Position numbers and translations under genes: made by a program. This document shows positions 24,890-35,957 of a DNA stretch of 64,000 nucleotides, piece by piece; within the stretch, counting starts at the first letter, position 1; every line of letters starts with the position of its first letter. The stretch spans positions 5,892,062 through 5,956,061 of the forward strand of contig CM055905.1 in the NCBI GenBank assembly GCA_029582155.1, read 5' to 3'. The notes under the pieces were generated by a model that was not told the origin of the DNA, did not search any database, and saw only the letters and a program-made list of their open reading frames with translations. Source of the DNA: Panopea generosa (taxonomy: Eukaryota; Mollusca; Bivalvia; Adapedonta; Hiatellidae).

Positions 24890-25085
24890 CACTACAGTCA
24901 TCCATCCTCTATATCATTACATTCAAACCTGTATACGTGGTCACCTCTTTTAAGCAGCCACTTATCGTAAGCAGCCACATGTATTATTTCCCATTCATAT
25001 GCTTTCAGAGCAAATTAACCTGCATTAACAACAACCTGTCTTAAAAGGTCAATTTGGCTCCTTTCCTTGACGGGCTGCTTTAGAC
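24890..25085. repeat. Possible dispersed repeat with AGCAGCCAC motifs
   Basis: Contains TTAAGCAGCCACTTATCGTAAGC-like tandem halves of about 20 bp (near 24954 and 24972) and a more distant AGCAGCCCG on the opposite strand near 25070. It resembles dispersed repeats seen in invertebrate genomes. Class unknown. Confidence 0.4.
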
Positions 25086-25503
25086 AGATTTTGTGTACAT
25101 TTTCCACCTTCATGATAGCATGTAATTTATTACTGATTGATCAAACTAAGCAGAAAGGAAATGTAATAGACACAATTGTTCTTCTCTATTTATGCGTTGA
25201 GGTATTACAATTATGATAATACAGAGACAGATAAGCCTTTTTAGGCTTGATATTTCTTAATATGTATTAACTTTTTTTTCTACTATTGTATCTTCATTAT
25301 GCCTGTCACTTTAATAAGGAAATATAAGAACTATAATTTAACTACGCACGTTATAAAGTATGACATTAATCCCAGAAATAATGCCTTGTTCAGGGATCTA
25401 TAATTAACTATTTTGGATCATAACAAATAATATTTATAAAACATCTTTAACAATAATCATGATGACGTTGTTTCTATGCATTTCAAATTTTGCAACACCG
25501 TAC

Positions 25504-25668
25504 AGCGTGTGATCAAGTGAAAGAGCGTCTGATACATGATCGGAGAGTCTTTGGTTCGATCCTCCATCACGGCTATGGAATGTCAATGAGCAATATGCTT
25601 ATCCGCGTATGCTTAGTTCTGATTTTACCAGGAAGAGCGTGATTTGTCTAAGTTGTAAGAACTTTTTT
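25504..25668 (+). mobile_element. tRNA-derived SINE, family B, degenerate head
   Basis: Box B-like CTTTGGTTCGATCCTCCATC, then CACGGCTATGGAATG, ATATGCTTATCCGCG and ACCAGGAAGAGCGTGATTTG. The body aligns with the other family B copies in opposite orientation. Confidence 0.7.
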
Positions 25669-26424
25669 TCTAAATCTATGTGAAATTAATAAGTTTAAAA
25701 GTAACTTATGGCAATTTCAATTAATTTCTACTGAACTCCATTCTGAAAAGTAGATCTTAATGATGCAAATATAACATAAATATGAATAACTCAATGTGTA
25801 CCCAGACCCTAACTTTCGTAACTATTTTTGGAAAAGGCATAATTATTTTACATGGACGTTAAACAATTCTTAAATATCAGTTAAGTTTAAGAAATTTGTT
25901 AAAAGGGTTGAGAAAAAGTAGATGCAGATTGACTCAACCTAGCTGATAAGTGCAGATTCCAATTACTTCTTACATGTATAAAATGGTGCAGTTGAATAGG
26001 TAAGTATGACTACAAGTATCGCATTGTCCCCATTGTGACACAACGCTATATAAGAATGGACGGATGTATGGATTGGTAAGAATATATCTATATATACTTC
26101 ACATATGTCTTGAGGTAACCATTCATGTCCGTTACTTGGCATTTCTGATAATTGGTAAGAATACTTAAGTTTGAGTGATTGGTTGATGAAGGAACGCGCT
26201 CAGCTATGTATTGTCTGTAGCTCTATGATTTGATTATAAAACAGTTTACATAGTCTAACCATTTGTTGTTCAACTAGAAATGTATTGTTCCCTCATTTTG
26301 TTTGTGGGATGTGGGGTCAAATCTAATATAAAATTATGAGTCTCATTTAGATTTACGTTCTATCACTTCATATTTAAATACAAACTATTAACCAGAGTTT
26401 GAGAAAAGCGTCCAACATCTCTGA
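25669..26424. other. No gene recognised
   Basis: AT-rich. A short GGTAAGAATA motif repeats near 26074 and 26154; no other structure. Confidence 0.4.
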
Positions 26425-26625
26425 CAAAGTGTTTTTGTTGCACTAAAAATTATTTATAGCCGCAACCCTAAGTATAAAAACATAGTTTGATGCGGTTGTG
26501 ATTTGGTAAAGAAAATCTCCGACGATAAGTGTTTTTTTTTTGTTACACTAGGTTTTTTTACCGCAACCCGTAGTGTAACAATTGTTAAACAAGGGGTTAT
26601 TTATTTCCACAACCCTTAGTGCATA
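26425..26625. repeat. Hairpin-forming CGCAACCC / GTTACACTA repeat cluster
   Basis: GTTACACTA at about 26541 and TAGTGTAAC at about 26572 are exact inverted repeats around a CGCAACCC core. Similar CGCAACCCTAAG and CACAACCCTTAG motifs lie at about 26460 and 26600. The same vocabulary in regular tandem form is found at 27199-27365. Confidence 0.75.
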
Positions 26626-26739
26626 ATATTTTGTTTGTAAGACTTCTTATATATTATTGTAAAATTTGTCAATTTAAATAAACATGATAACAAATTAACA
26701 ATACTGAAACAACTTGAATGTCCCACCCCCTATTTTTTT

Positions 26740-27105
26740 TAATGGTGACCTTTACCCCAGAAAACAGAAAAGCAAATTCGTCCGAGGTAACTTGGTTCTA
26801 AACACCTATATGAAGTTTAATTAACATTGGATTAAAAATCAGGACGGAAGAGCGTTAACGGTGATTTTCTTCTTTTAGAAACGATGACATTGACCTTGAC
26901 CCGAAAAAGTCGTGAAAGGCATCTGAAGTAGATCTGTTCTGAACATATGTGTGAAGGTTCATCGGCTTAAATCAGATGGAAATAACGCTGGTAGAACATT
27001 GTCATCGATTTCTAGTTTAGTAACGGTGTCATTGACCTAAAACTGTGACTTATTGAAGAACGGAAGGACGGACGGCACTATGCCAACCACCAATTTCACA
27101 AACAA
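26740..27105 (-). repeat. Dispersed repeat with TGACCTTGACC motifs
   Basis: Three diverged units carry GGTGACCTTTACCCCAGAAA, GACATTGACCTTGACCCG and GTCATTGACCTAAAACTG at about 26743, 26886 and 27028. A purine-rich GGAAGGACGGACGGCACTAT end follows. These are the reverse complement of the AGGTCA-type motif of the 22640-24375 element. Confidence 0.6.
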
Positions 27106-27198
27106 CATGTAACAGTATTAAGCAGATAATTGTGTAATTTACCATAACATATAGAGATATTAAAATAGAGAAGTAAATATTTTTGTTATTTTTGTAAG

Positions 27199-27365
27199 GG
27201 ATACGATTGCAACCGTTACACTAAGGGGTTTTGTTACACTAAGGGTTGCGATTGCAACCGTTACACTAAGGGGTTTTGTTACACTAAGGGTTGCGATTGC
27301 AACCGTTTCACTAAGGGGTTTTGTTACACTAAGGGTTGCGATTGCAACCGTTACACTAAGGGTTG
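27199..27365. repeat. 45-bp minisatellite with internal palindrome
   Basis: Four units with GATTGCAACC at 27205, 27250, 27295 and 27340, an exact 45-bp period. Each unit carries GGTTGCGATTGCAACC, a 6-bp-arm palindrome, between TTACACTAAGG blocks. 45 is a multiple of 3, so the minus strand shows an artificial 15-residue repeat. Confidence 0.93.
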
Positions 27366-28734
27366 CCACAATACCTTATATTTACATTTATTTACACAGT
27401 GTACTAAAGATGAATTTATACATAGCGTTATTATGTTATTGGTTGCTTGTTTTCCTTTAGTTGGCTGTTGCTGGCTCCTCGTCGTCGTCCTCAAATTTCT
27501 CTTACCTGGCTAATATTAGTGTTTATAATACACGTGTTTATAAAGTTTTCATTTCCCGTCATTGGTTACAAAGAAATGCAGTCAAGAGCGTAAAGCAAAG
27601 AAAATTATAAATAAATTTTGTTTTCGTAAAATATATTTTCCAACGTGTACCGAACAGGAGACAAAGCATACGTATAACAGTCACCTCAGACATCACATTA
27701 ACATTCAGTACATACGAGAGGTTATCCAGAAGTTCACGGACAAATCTCAAAATATGTAAATGACACGATGGATTTATTTGAAGTTTTACATGTAATATAT
27801 TTAACATAACGTCAAACCGTACGCAACATTTGAAGAAAGTATATAGTGAAATTAAAAAATCTGTTTCAAACATGTCATATATGCCTATCTACTGCAGGTC
27901 AGATTTACGTTACGTCGTAATTTCCCTATTCTTGCGCGTTGCTTTACTCATACTCTTTAACAATAGAGGAACCCTGTGATCTCTCGCACACAAATTATAA
28001 CCACAAAAAAAAAAATAGGGGGTAACAATTAATATTTTAACAGAAAATGTAGAACATGAAACGTGATCCTCTCTTTTAAGCAACTTCATCTCATTTCTAT
28101 TTTGTTTTTCTGTGTTTCTTTAAAATGTTCAGTAGTAGAAAGACTGGTTGAAACAGTGTAAGTACTTAAAATGAGGCATTTGGGTGAATTTGTTGTAATA
28201 CCATGCCATACATTTAAAACTTTTGACTGTTTAAGCCTATCTTAAAATAGTGTTTTTGTTGCTGCTGTGTATTGCTTGGCCAATGGCAATACGATATATA
28301 TCACGATACAGGTATCACGGTTCGCAAGCAATAACACATGATACTGATTATTATTGAAAAGAGAATAAATTAATGAGTAAATTTTATCATTTAGTAAAAT
28401 ATATATATAATATTGTAAGAACCGTACCTTTTTAAATACAATAACTTGCAATAAAAACAATATGTCAATATTTATCTAATAAATAATTAGAACACTTCTT
28501 AGAATACTAAAGGTCAATATTACACAGTTGAATTAATATAAGAAATAAGACATTTCATTGACTTAAACTATATACAGTTTCTCGTCATCACATATATATA
28601 TATATATAATTACATGACAGGTATGATATTTACTTTAAATTGATCTCTGTAATAAAAGATGTTATAATCATATTATGAAATTTTAAATATTTGTGTCATC
28701 AACAAAATCATGAGAATGCACATAATAATGCACA
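27366..28734. other. No gene recognised; short (AT)n at 28592-28608
   Basis: An open frame of about 100 codons on the minus strand (27559-27873) shows no motif. An A-rich run lies at 28003-28015. The TATATA tract at 28592-28608 is the only clear repeat. Confidence 0.4.
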
Positions 28735-29053
28735 TTTTAGGAAATAGTATTTGGAATTGTTACAAAAGCTTCGGAAAATAAATTTACTTATATTTAGAAG
28801 TTCTTTTTTAATTGTAGATTGCAAAAATGTTAAAAACTTAAACATGTTTGGTCTTGTTATACTTCATTCTAATTTTGTTATAGTTAGAACATATTAAAAC
28901 AAAGTGAAACTCATCTTCAATATAATTTGTATTAGACATCTGGCATAGTCTTTCATTTCTTTCTAATGAATGTGGTTCAGAGGTCACTGTGATCGTCTGG
29001 ACCGGTTTCACTTGATGGTAACATTCATGATAGCGAGACCTTTCATAAACCAT
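28735..29053 (-). pseudogene. LINE ORF2 C-terminal remnant, frameshifted
   Basis: The minus strand encodes ERNERLCQMSNTNYIEDEFH followed by FVLICSNYNKIRMKY. This is the cysteine-containing tail typical of Jockey/CR1-like LINE polyproteins, which place C-x2-C..EDEFHF..C downstream of the reverse transcriptase; here the second cysteine of C-x2-C is Ser. After a stop, the next frame continues with KFLTFLQSTIKKELLNISKF, matching the hydrophobic/basic helical end of the same tails. So there is at least one frameshift, and the reverse transcriptase itself is absent. A dead, 5'-truncated copy. Assignment rests on memory of the family, not on a search. Confidence 0.6.
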
Positions 29054-30097
29054 ATTTATATTCTTGTTATGATGAAATTGTTAAACGTTTATATTAAATG
29101 CAATAAAATAAAATTACCTACGCACCCCGTACATGGCATATGCCGGAAGTGGCAAACAAGTGAGCAAGTTGCGGTCAACTGTTTTTCATGTGTTTTACAA
29201 ATTATGTATCAGTTTATCAGTCTTTTAAGTGGTGCACCTAAACCCTATTTTTTCAAAAGCGGCCGAATAATCGTATTGATCGAACTGATATTTAAAAATT
29301 TGCTCAAATATTTTTACCAATTTATACTGGTCATACCTATTACCGCGAGGCTAAAATTTTGTCAACCATTAAATAACAGCATCAATAATAAACAGTAATT
29401 ACGTTACTTATAAGTGTGCTGAGTAATAAACAGTTGCCGATACGAAATGTAAACAAATGCCGACGCTAACGAAAGTTGGGAGTTTTGTGCATTTCCGAGA
29501 TATTGCTGTTATACGGGCATTCGCGGTATTAGGTGTACAAGGGATATATCATGTCTATATATACTCATTGACACCGTTTTGCCAAAAATATACATATTAA
29601 ATATAATATATTGAAAATAATTTGGGCTATGCGCCTAGGTTAAACTAAATAGATTATCCGCTAAAAATTGCAACATATTTTGTGACGTATTACACGAGTC
29701 ACGTGTTTTTATTTTAATTTCAATTGATATTGGTTCGCACGTTGTTAGAAATAGAAATAGAATGACGATGTGAAAGTTATCAAGCAGTATTTAAATTATG
29801 TCTACTTTTAGTATAGGGATATCGTTTAAAGTTAGCAAATCCTATTGAAACATCGATTTAGTCACGTTTTGTTGGATTTGATATACTAAACTATTCGGAT
29901 TGTATTTATTTATGATAACAAGATGCTTTTTATCCATTTTAGAATTTATTTTATTTTTTAAGACGTGTATAGCTTTTTTCCCTGATATACCCCCTTGCTT
30001 TAATTGGCAATACTATTAAACGGTCTCGAGAACTGTTGCTATAAATAAACTTCACTGATCAGATATTAGAGGGACTCATTCCACATGGTTTTATCGG
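29054..30097. other. No gene recognised
   Basis: A 142-codon plus-strand frame (28970-29398) overlaps the LINE remnant on the opposite strand and has no motif. Otherwise AT-rich. Confidence 0.4.
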
Positions 30098-30170
30098 TGA
30101 TTGGGTCTCTTATGTGAGAAAGTTCGCCAGTTACTTGCGGAAGTTCGAGGGTTCGACGCCGATTATTTAT
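30098..30170 (+). mobile_element. SINE family E fragment
   Basis: TGTGAGAAAGTTCGCCAGTT and ACTTGCGGAAGTTCGAGGGT match the post-head body seen (reverse strand) at 21260-21420 and at 35310-35420. No tRNA head remains. Confidence 0.5.
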
Positions 30171-30329
30171 GTTCTGTACGAATAAATCCGGTTTTGATAA
30201 ACTACCCGTTTTCTTTTGGCGTTAAAACATTAAACAAGCATCAAACTGAATATTGTTCATATAAATTTATAACATATACATATGCAGAAGTAAATATCTT
30301 TTAAAAGAATATATGTCCTTAAAGTTAGT

Positions 30330-30565
30330 TTATGCCAAAACCTGATGTCTCCCAAATCAGGTAGATAAACCTCTAATGAAAAAGCAGAGAGTTATATCTG
30401 CCTGTCCAAAAATGCATAGCAATAGAACGCTTATTTTACTGTGACGTCATTCAAACTTTCAGTTCAAGCAACTGACCAATCAACGTGTTCAAATGTGTTT
30501 TTCCACCATTGTTATTTAACGGACCCAATCGGGAGAGCTGGTCATGTTCACTGAACTTCTCTTAT
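30330..30565 (+). mobile_element. Element E, dispersed copy outside the EGF gene
   Basis: Contains CTGTGACGTCATTCAAACTT, AACTGACCAATCAACGTGTT and GGACCCAATCGGGAGAGC. The reverse complements occur beside both B-type EGF exons (51040-51225, 51440-51685, 58590-58765, 59000-59110). About 235 bp, non-coding. I could not define terminal repeats or target duplications, so the class is unknown. It includes a CRE-like TGACGTCA. Confidence 0.65.
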
Positions 30566-30689
30566 TTGTAATAATTTTGTATTTATGTATATTGTGTGGA
30601 TCAGAGTTATCCGGAAAAAAAAACTATTCAAAAACATACCGTATCTTACACGTTTTGTCATTGTTTAAGTTGGAACACATTTTAACTGA

Positions 30690-30791
30690 TTAGAACTCAT
30701 TTTAACGTGCAAAATGATCATGTCAATGAAGTTATAACATTTCAAAAATTTGAGTTGAGGAAAATCTCGAGTTGAGATGTTTAGTGAAACT
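30690..30791 (-). mobile_element. MITE fragment (one end)
   Basis: TTGAGTTGAGGAAAATCTCG and GAGATGTTTAGTGAAAC match the terminal inverted repeat of the MITE at 33850-34088. The adjoining AAAATGATCATGTCAATGAAG matches the reverse complement of its left subterminal region. The other end is missing. Confidence 0.75.
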
Positions 30792-30939
30792 AAGGTCAGG
30801 TAAGTCTTCCAGGATCCGAGGAAACAATGGTTATGTATCTGATCGTCTGTAAGACCTCAATGGCATACACATGACGCTAAATATGTGCTCAGTTTTACGG
30901 GGATTGTTATATAATGTGTGTTGTGTTACATAATAAGCC

Positions 30940-31435
30940 TACGGATCGAACATTCACTAGGACAAGGCGATGTGTCATGCAAATGACTAGGGTCTGTTTT
31001 CCAAAGGTCAAGGTCATAGCTCAAGTGTTTGCAAATCAAATGTATACACTATATTTTTCCTGTCTTGACCGTCTTTAGTTGTGATTACATTTTTAAATAA
31101 CTTGGCACAAATGTTCACTATGACAAGACGATGTGTCATGCGACTTATTTGGGTCTGTTCCTCAAAGGTCAAGGTCACAGCTCTGTCCGTCCGCTGCTCT
31201 CCGGACCTTATCTTCTTTAGTTGTTATTAGATTTTTAAATAACTCGGCACAAATAATTACAAGGACAAGGTGATGTGACATACGAATGACTTTGGTCTCT
31301 TCTTCAAAGGTCAATGTCACAGAAAGACTTGAGTATGTTCTTTTGTTTTGGGGTTACAACTTACATATTTATTCAGTTTTGTTATCTATAACAATGCTTA
31401 TAGTAGCTTTTAACGACCATTTACCTCTCACCACT
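30940..31435 (+). repeat. Short relative of the AGGTCAAGGTCA element
   Basis: Three units, each with GACAAG(G/A)CGATGTGTCATGC-like sequence, a GGTCTGTTC-like stretch and CAAAGGTCAAGGTCA. The end reads TTTTAACGACCATTT, also present near 24326 in the longer element. Confidence 0.75.
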
Positions 31436-31439
31436 GAGG

Positions 31440-31945
31440 CCGTGGGTAAGTTATAACATATAGCCGGTTATAATGTTCGATAAAATATGTTATAATGTGT
31501 TTTTGATATACAATATATATTACCTGTTATAACGTGGTTTCGATATAACATATATAAAACCTGTTATAACGTGTTTCGATATAACATATATGACTTGTTA
31601 TAACGTGGGTTCGATATAATACATACTACCTGTTATAACGTTGGTTTGATATAACATATAATAGCAAATATAAAATATGTTTTAATGTGGGTTCGATATA
31701 CCATATAACACCATATATAAAATATGTTATAACGTGGATTCGATATACCATGTAATAGCATATAAAAATATGTTATAACGTGGTTTCTATATAACATATA
31801 TGACTTGTTATAACGTGGGTAGAGACAATATATATGACCTGTTTTAACGAACGTGGATTTGATATAATACATATTACCTGCTATGACATTAGTTCAATAT
31901 AACATGTTATAGCGTGGTTTCGAAATAACATATATACTATGGTAC
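31440..31945 (+). repeat. AT-rich tandem repeat (GTTATAACGTGG units)
   Basis: About ten units of 33-50 bp built on TGTTATAACGTGG(G/T)TTCGATATAACATATA. Unit length varies. Each unit has the self-complementary core GTTATAAC. It directly follows the AGGTCA element. Confidence 0.88.
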
Positions 31946-32439
31946 GTATTGAGCATGACGTTAATCCCATTCAAAAGATTAATAGGTGTTTAACAATACA
32001 AAACAAAACAAGTATGAACAGGAAATAAACCGTTTTATTTTCTTTCCAAGTGAGTGACAAAAATGTACAGCTTATTGGATGGTGAACTACATACAATACA
32101 TGAGTTCATTTATACCGATTGATATTTGAGTAAAGGTGTTAACATAATAAGTGTTATGCATTTTTAAATATTTTTGACAATTATTCATATTCAAATATTT
32201 CTGTTCAGATAAAAAACAGTTGAATTTTGATGGCTCGACCATGACGAGACATGACACAAATGTTCGAATTAAGAGTCTTTCGAGCCAAGTAGTGTTCAGC
32301 ATCATACCGTACATGTACATGTATAGTACATCGAAATAGAAATTCGGCTGGAACCTGATAAGTAGTTAGAGATATGTGTGGTGTTCCAACTGTCCGTATT
32401 TGAGACAAGTTTTACTATATATTTAAATAAATCATATCT

Positions 32440-32632
32440 TATTGAATTTATTGAAGAAAATTAATATTTAAATATTTGTGTTCAGATCAAACATATTGAA
32501 AATAATGAATATTTAAATATTTGTTCAGATCAAATATATTTAACATAGCGAATATCTCAATATTTGTGCTCAGATCAAATATATTAAAATAAAAGTAATT
32601 GTAAATCCTATGTGCAGAGCAAATGTATCAAA
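32440..32632 (+). repeat. 50-bp AT-rich tandem repeat (TTCAGATCAAA units)
   Basis: Three to four units of AATATTTAAATATTTGTGTTC then AGATCAAA(C/T)ATATT. Isolated relatives lie at about 32190 and 33020-33190. Confidence 0.8.
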
Positions 32633-33199
32633 TATACTGGACGAAACAGCTAACCCGGCACGTTTTATTTCAAACATATTCGTCAGAGTCAAACTTTTGC
32701 GTAACCTTATTAAAATGTGTATAAGACATAGACACTTATGCACTGATTTAACAAAGCCCGGTTTCGTAGCTCTGTACTATTACTCGTGCACATCTGTTTG
32801 GCACGAAATGCTTATATACGAGGGTATTTTTTATACTTTTAGAGGCAATACATAACATGTTGGGAGGCAAGTTAGCTGTTGCGTTCAGTATATTAATGTT
32901 TATCTACCACATTTGGTTAAATGCATGTTAATATCTTTGTCCTCCAATCGATAAGAATTAGAATATACCTTATCCATTATATTTATTTATATTAATATCA
33001 ATTCATATTTAATTTGTTTGTATTCAGATCAATGCTGCTGTTTCACGGTTTATCGTGGTGTAGATCAAATATAGAATGTTTAATATATTGTATAAAACAC
33101 AAAAACTTTTAATTACAAGTCATGTTCATAATCAAATTAATGTATGTTTGAATGTTTATATTCAAATTGAAACAGTCTTAACTAATATCAGTGTTTTTA

Positions 33200-33849
33200 A
33201 ATACGTTGTTGAAGCAGAGACATAAAACAGAGATAGGCAACTACAGGCACTTGTCTAAATTTCAGGTGGCACATTTGACCTTTTTTAATCTAGGAAGCAC
33301 CAATCTTACTGAACCAAAAAACATACTTTTGTGATTTAGGTATTATAAGAAGGGTTTGGTTGTTACTTTGGGTGATGAAGTTTTCTCTTTTGAATTTAAA
33401 AAAAATGGATTTTTTTACCCTTTTGTTTATTTTTGTGTGATCATCTTCTTATAGTTAGCCCAATATTAAGGTAAGAAATAAGAAACACTTCTTTAAATAA
33501 TTATATGAAATGTTCATCACCGAAGGAGAACTTACCTCTTCATCTTTCTACATAAAAGTGTTTTTGGTGTTGTTAAAAGTTGTTTGTTAAATCATGTGCA
33601 CTACCCTTTTTTTAAAAAAAATAAACAATATGTAAAAATTCCAAAATTTTCCGTGTTCAACCCGTCATCATTTAAATTCAGAAAAAAAAGATAATTGGAA
33701 ATAGTCATTTTATTAATCAGATATACTTTTGTACCAAAATTATTACATTCAGACAACAGTTATTAAAGACATAATAAAGGTGCCAGCTAAAATTTCAGCC
33801 TTGTATATTATATTGACATAACCCAGCCAGTCTCTGTAATTAAGTCACT
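33200..33849. other. No gene recognised
   Basis: Would lie 3' of the EGF gene's last exon. A TTTATT at 33709-33714 is AATAAA on the gene's strand and could be a poly(A) signal about 440 bp past the stop, but such hexamers are common in AT-rich DNA. Confidence 0.3.
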
Positions 33850-34088
33850 GGTCCCAGTTTCACTAAACATCTCAACTCACGATTGTCCTCAACTCATTTT
33901 TTTTTAAATGCTATAACTTCATTCACATGGATCATTTTGAATAGCATCCTCTACCAATAAGTAAAGTTTTGTTCTGATTTCAATTACGTGTGGTGGTTTA
34001 GTAGATTATGAGCCCAAATAATCTTGAAAAATTGAAATTTTTGAGTTGAGGAAAATCTCAGTTTGAGATGTTTAGTGAAACCGGACCC
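33850..34088. mobile_element. MITE, 239 bp with about 49-bp terminal inverted repeats
   Basis: The left end GGTCCCAGTTTCACTAAACA...CCTCAACTCA (33850-33895) and the right end TGAGTTGAGG...AGTGAAACCGGACCC (about 34040-34088) are inverted repeats with a few mismatches. The interior is AT-rich and non-coding. A flanking CTGG-like repeat could be the target site, but is not secure. It sits in the probable 3' untranslated region of the EGF gene, 65 bp after its stop. Confidence 0.85.
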
Positions 34089-34152
34089 TGGTTAAAGTTT
34101 TCCAAAATCACTAGGTCCATGCGTAAGGCAGTATGTGTCTTCGGCTGGCTTA

Positions 34153-34283
34153 TTAATAGTAAAGTGGAAAACATTTCCCGTCTTTAGCTTGATATCCAGG
34201 GTAACAAGTACATTCGTAGCTGCCAAGTAAATTTGTACAGAATGAATAATACTGACAGGGCTTGTCCTTACATTCATCGATAT
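34153..34283 (-). CDS. Last exon of EGF-repeat gene: one EGF module then stop
   Basis: The acceptor TATTTTCAG precedes 34283. With the phase-1 codon completed by the upstream exon, the product starts D-I-D-E-C, with six cysteines at residues 5, 10, 16, 25, 27 and 38, and the hydroxylation pattern C-T-N-L-L-G-S-Y-E-C-T-C. This is a calcium-binding EGF domain, normally extracellular. Unlike all other exons in the set there is no GT donor after the sixth cysteine. The frame instead runs F-P-L-Y-Y to a TAA at 34153-34155, so I read it as the terminal exon. A donor lost by mutation in an internal exon is the alternative. The spacing between cysteines 1 and 2 is shorter than in the other exons, so it is the most diverged member. 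Confidence 0.7.
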
Positions 34284-34320
34284 CTGAAAATAGATATAAA
34301 TGATGGTCAACTATTACCTT

Positions 34321-34365
34321 TCGTCATTTTATGCCATCAAGGACTAACAGACCATCAGTTAAACT
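34321..34365 (-). mobile_element. SINE family A 3' fragment
   Basis: CGTCATTTTATGCCATCAAG and GACTAACAGACCATCAGTTA match the 3' body of the copy at 35554-35812. Confidence 0.6.
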
Positions 34366-35062
34366 TTTGTATGCTAAGACTTTCGTATAGTTAAGAGGGC
34401 TCCTCACCCCGAGGTTGTATCACGGTTTTTCTCACAATTTACAGGATTCATTTCAAATACAATGTTTGCATATAAGCCTATTTTACACCACTCCTAGTTT
34501 CTTATTTGGGCGAAGCCCCGGAAATATTGGGATTTTTTAAGGTTTGTCGAGTATACAGATAGAAACCCAATAAAAGTTGGGGGGGGGGGGGTTTGGCGTT
34601 CTTGGTATATTGCACCGTCACACGGGCCATTTGAACGACTTTGTATTTCTAGTTTGTCAGCCCCGGGAATCGAACTATCAACCTCGAGACTAGAAGTATC
34701 GTGTCCTGCCGATAGAGTTAATGGTTCTGGTTTTGAAAACCTGGCTTGGCTTCAAATTTGGCAGTTTTAGTGCTTATTTGAGGTAGAAAAATACATGTGT
34801 ATCTGAATCTTTTATTGAAATGATTCCGCTTTTGAGTTGACAATGAAACAGAGCTTCATAACTTCGACATATCTCGGTTATGAGGTTGTTATCCTGCAGT
34901 TGATGTTGTTCAATTGTTGTATGGTGTTTAGATTTCAACACTTTTTCAGTTATATCGCGACGGTGTCTACTTGAGAAAGTATTGTGAGCGCTGTCACACT
35001 GCAGTTTCATGCTGAAGACAAATGGTATGATACCCCGCTCAATCACGTTATAATGACACTGG
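34366..35062. other. Intron; one tRNA-like remnant at 34653-34722
   Basis: On the minus strand GATAGTTCGATTCCCGGGGC resembles box B, and ACTCTATCGGCAGGACACGA a decayed box A. A G(10) run is at 34581-34590. A 90-codon minus-strand frame (34774-35046) has no motif and no splice framing. Confidence 0.4.
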
Positions 35063-35217
35063 GCCGACCATATCTAGAACTATACCCTAAATGCTAGGTG
35101 CCAATCGCTGGAGCTTTTAGTACCATTTATAAGCTTTGGTATGACCTGATCGTGGTTTGAACATTCCGCATGTGAGGCGGACGCTCTACCACTAGACCAC
35201 CGTTGAGGTCCTAAAAA
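35063..35217 (-). mobile_element. tRNA-derived SINE, family C
   Basis: Minus-strand head GGTGGTCTAGTGGTAGAGCG (box A), CCTCACATGCGGAA anticodon region and a GTTCAAACCACG box B variant. The body GGCACCTAGCATTTAGGGTA matches copies at 38584-38745 and 41129-41295. Confidence 0.78.
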
Positions 35218-35309
35218 ATGTGAACACCAATGTTTTTCAATTGTCAGTGGGTGAATAATACAGTGATTGTCACTTTGATTATCACATTTTATTGTCATAT
35301 CTCAATGGC

Positions 35310-35420
35310 ACAGTGAACTAATGCAATAACTGCTCACAGTCGAAGTGTTGGATTCGATCCTAGTATTGTCAACAATATTTATCTATGAAAGTTTGCCAGT
35401 TATTTGTCATATGCGGTGGG
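35310..35420 (+). mobile_element. SINE family E fragment
   Basis: GTGTTGGATTCGATCCTAGT is a box B-like segment, followed by ATGAAAGTTTGCCAGTTATT, the family E body. Confidence 0.5.
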
Positions 35421-35477
35421 CAAATGAATTATACATTAGTTCTGTAAATACGCTGTTTCCATATATTGATTAAGATT

Positions 35478-35957
35478 TAAAGTATTTATTTTACATCGAT
35501 TGCGAAGGAAGTCGTACAATTTGAACATATAACCCTCGAAGTCCTTCTTGGTAGATTGATTGATTGAATATTTAGCGTCATTTTTATGCCATCGAGGACT
35601 AACAGACCATTAGTTAAACTAACCACTGAAAGGTTAACAAGTACTCGAGCGTATCCCATTTCCACTAGTAACTGATAAATTTCCAACTTGAACCAGTCGT
35701 GAGAGATAAATGATAATGAGACGCAATATCGTATATCAATCATCACGGAGACTGTTGCCGAGCGGAAATTCGAACTCACGACCCACGGATAAATAAACAG
35801 ACGCTAAGCAGGCCTGGCTTTTCTGGGTACAAACAGTACAAAGCATTTGTGGTTAAAGTGTCTTGCCCAAGGACAATACACATAGCCGTGACGGAGGATA
35901 GAACCCGCGACTCTCCAATCCTGAGTCTGGTGCTCTGTCACTTGACCACGCGCCCCA
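35478..35957 (-). mobile_element. SINE family B split by an inserted family A SINE
   Basis: Positions 35815-35957 are the 5' half of a family B SINE on the minus strand (head GGCGCGTGGTCAAGTGACAG, box B GCGGGTTCTATCCTCCGTCA). Positions 35478-35553 are its 3' half (CCTCGAAGTCCTTCTTGGTA). Between them lies a family A copy. Confidence 0.78.
35554..35812 (-). mobile_element. tRNA-derived SINE, family A, nested
   Basis: Full 3' end with a (AATC)n tail (35554-35568). The body includes GCCATCGAGGACTAACAGAC and GAGACGCAATATCGTATATC; the head region is TCGTGAGTTCGAATTTCCGC. Same strand as the host SINE. It must be younger than that host. Confidence 0.82.

Noticed and set aside
27160-27369. Minus-strand frame with 15-residue repeats
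   Set aside because: Artefact of the 45-bp minisatellite.
28970-29398. 142-codon plus-strand open frame
   Set aside because: Antisense to the LINE remnant, hydrophobic and AT-driven, no motif.
34774-35046. 90-codon minus-strand open frame in the last EGF intron
   Set aside because: Normal composition but no recognised motif, no splice framing and no second copy; not enough to call a gene.
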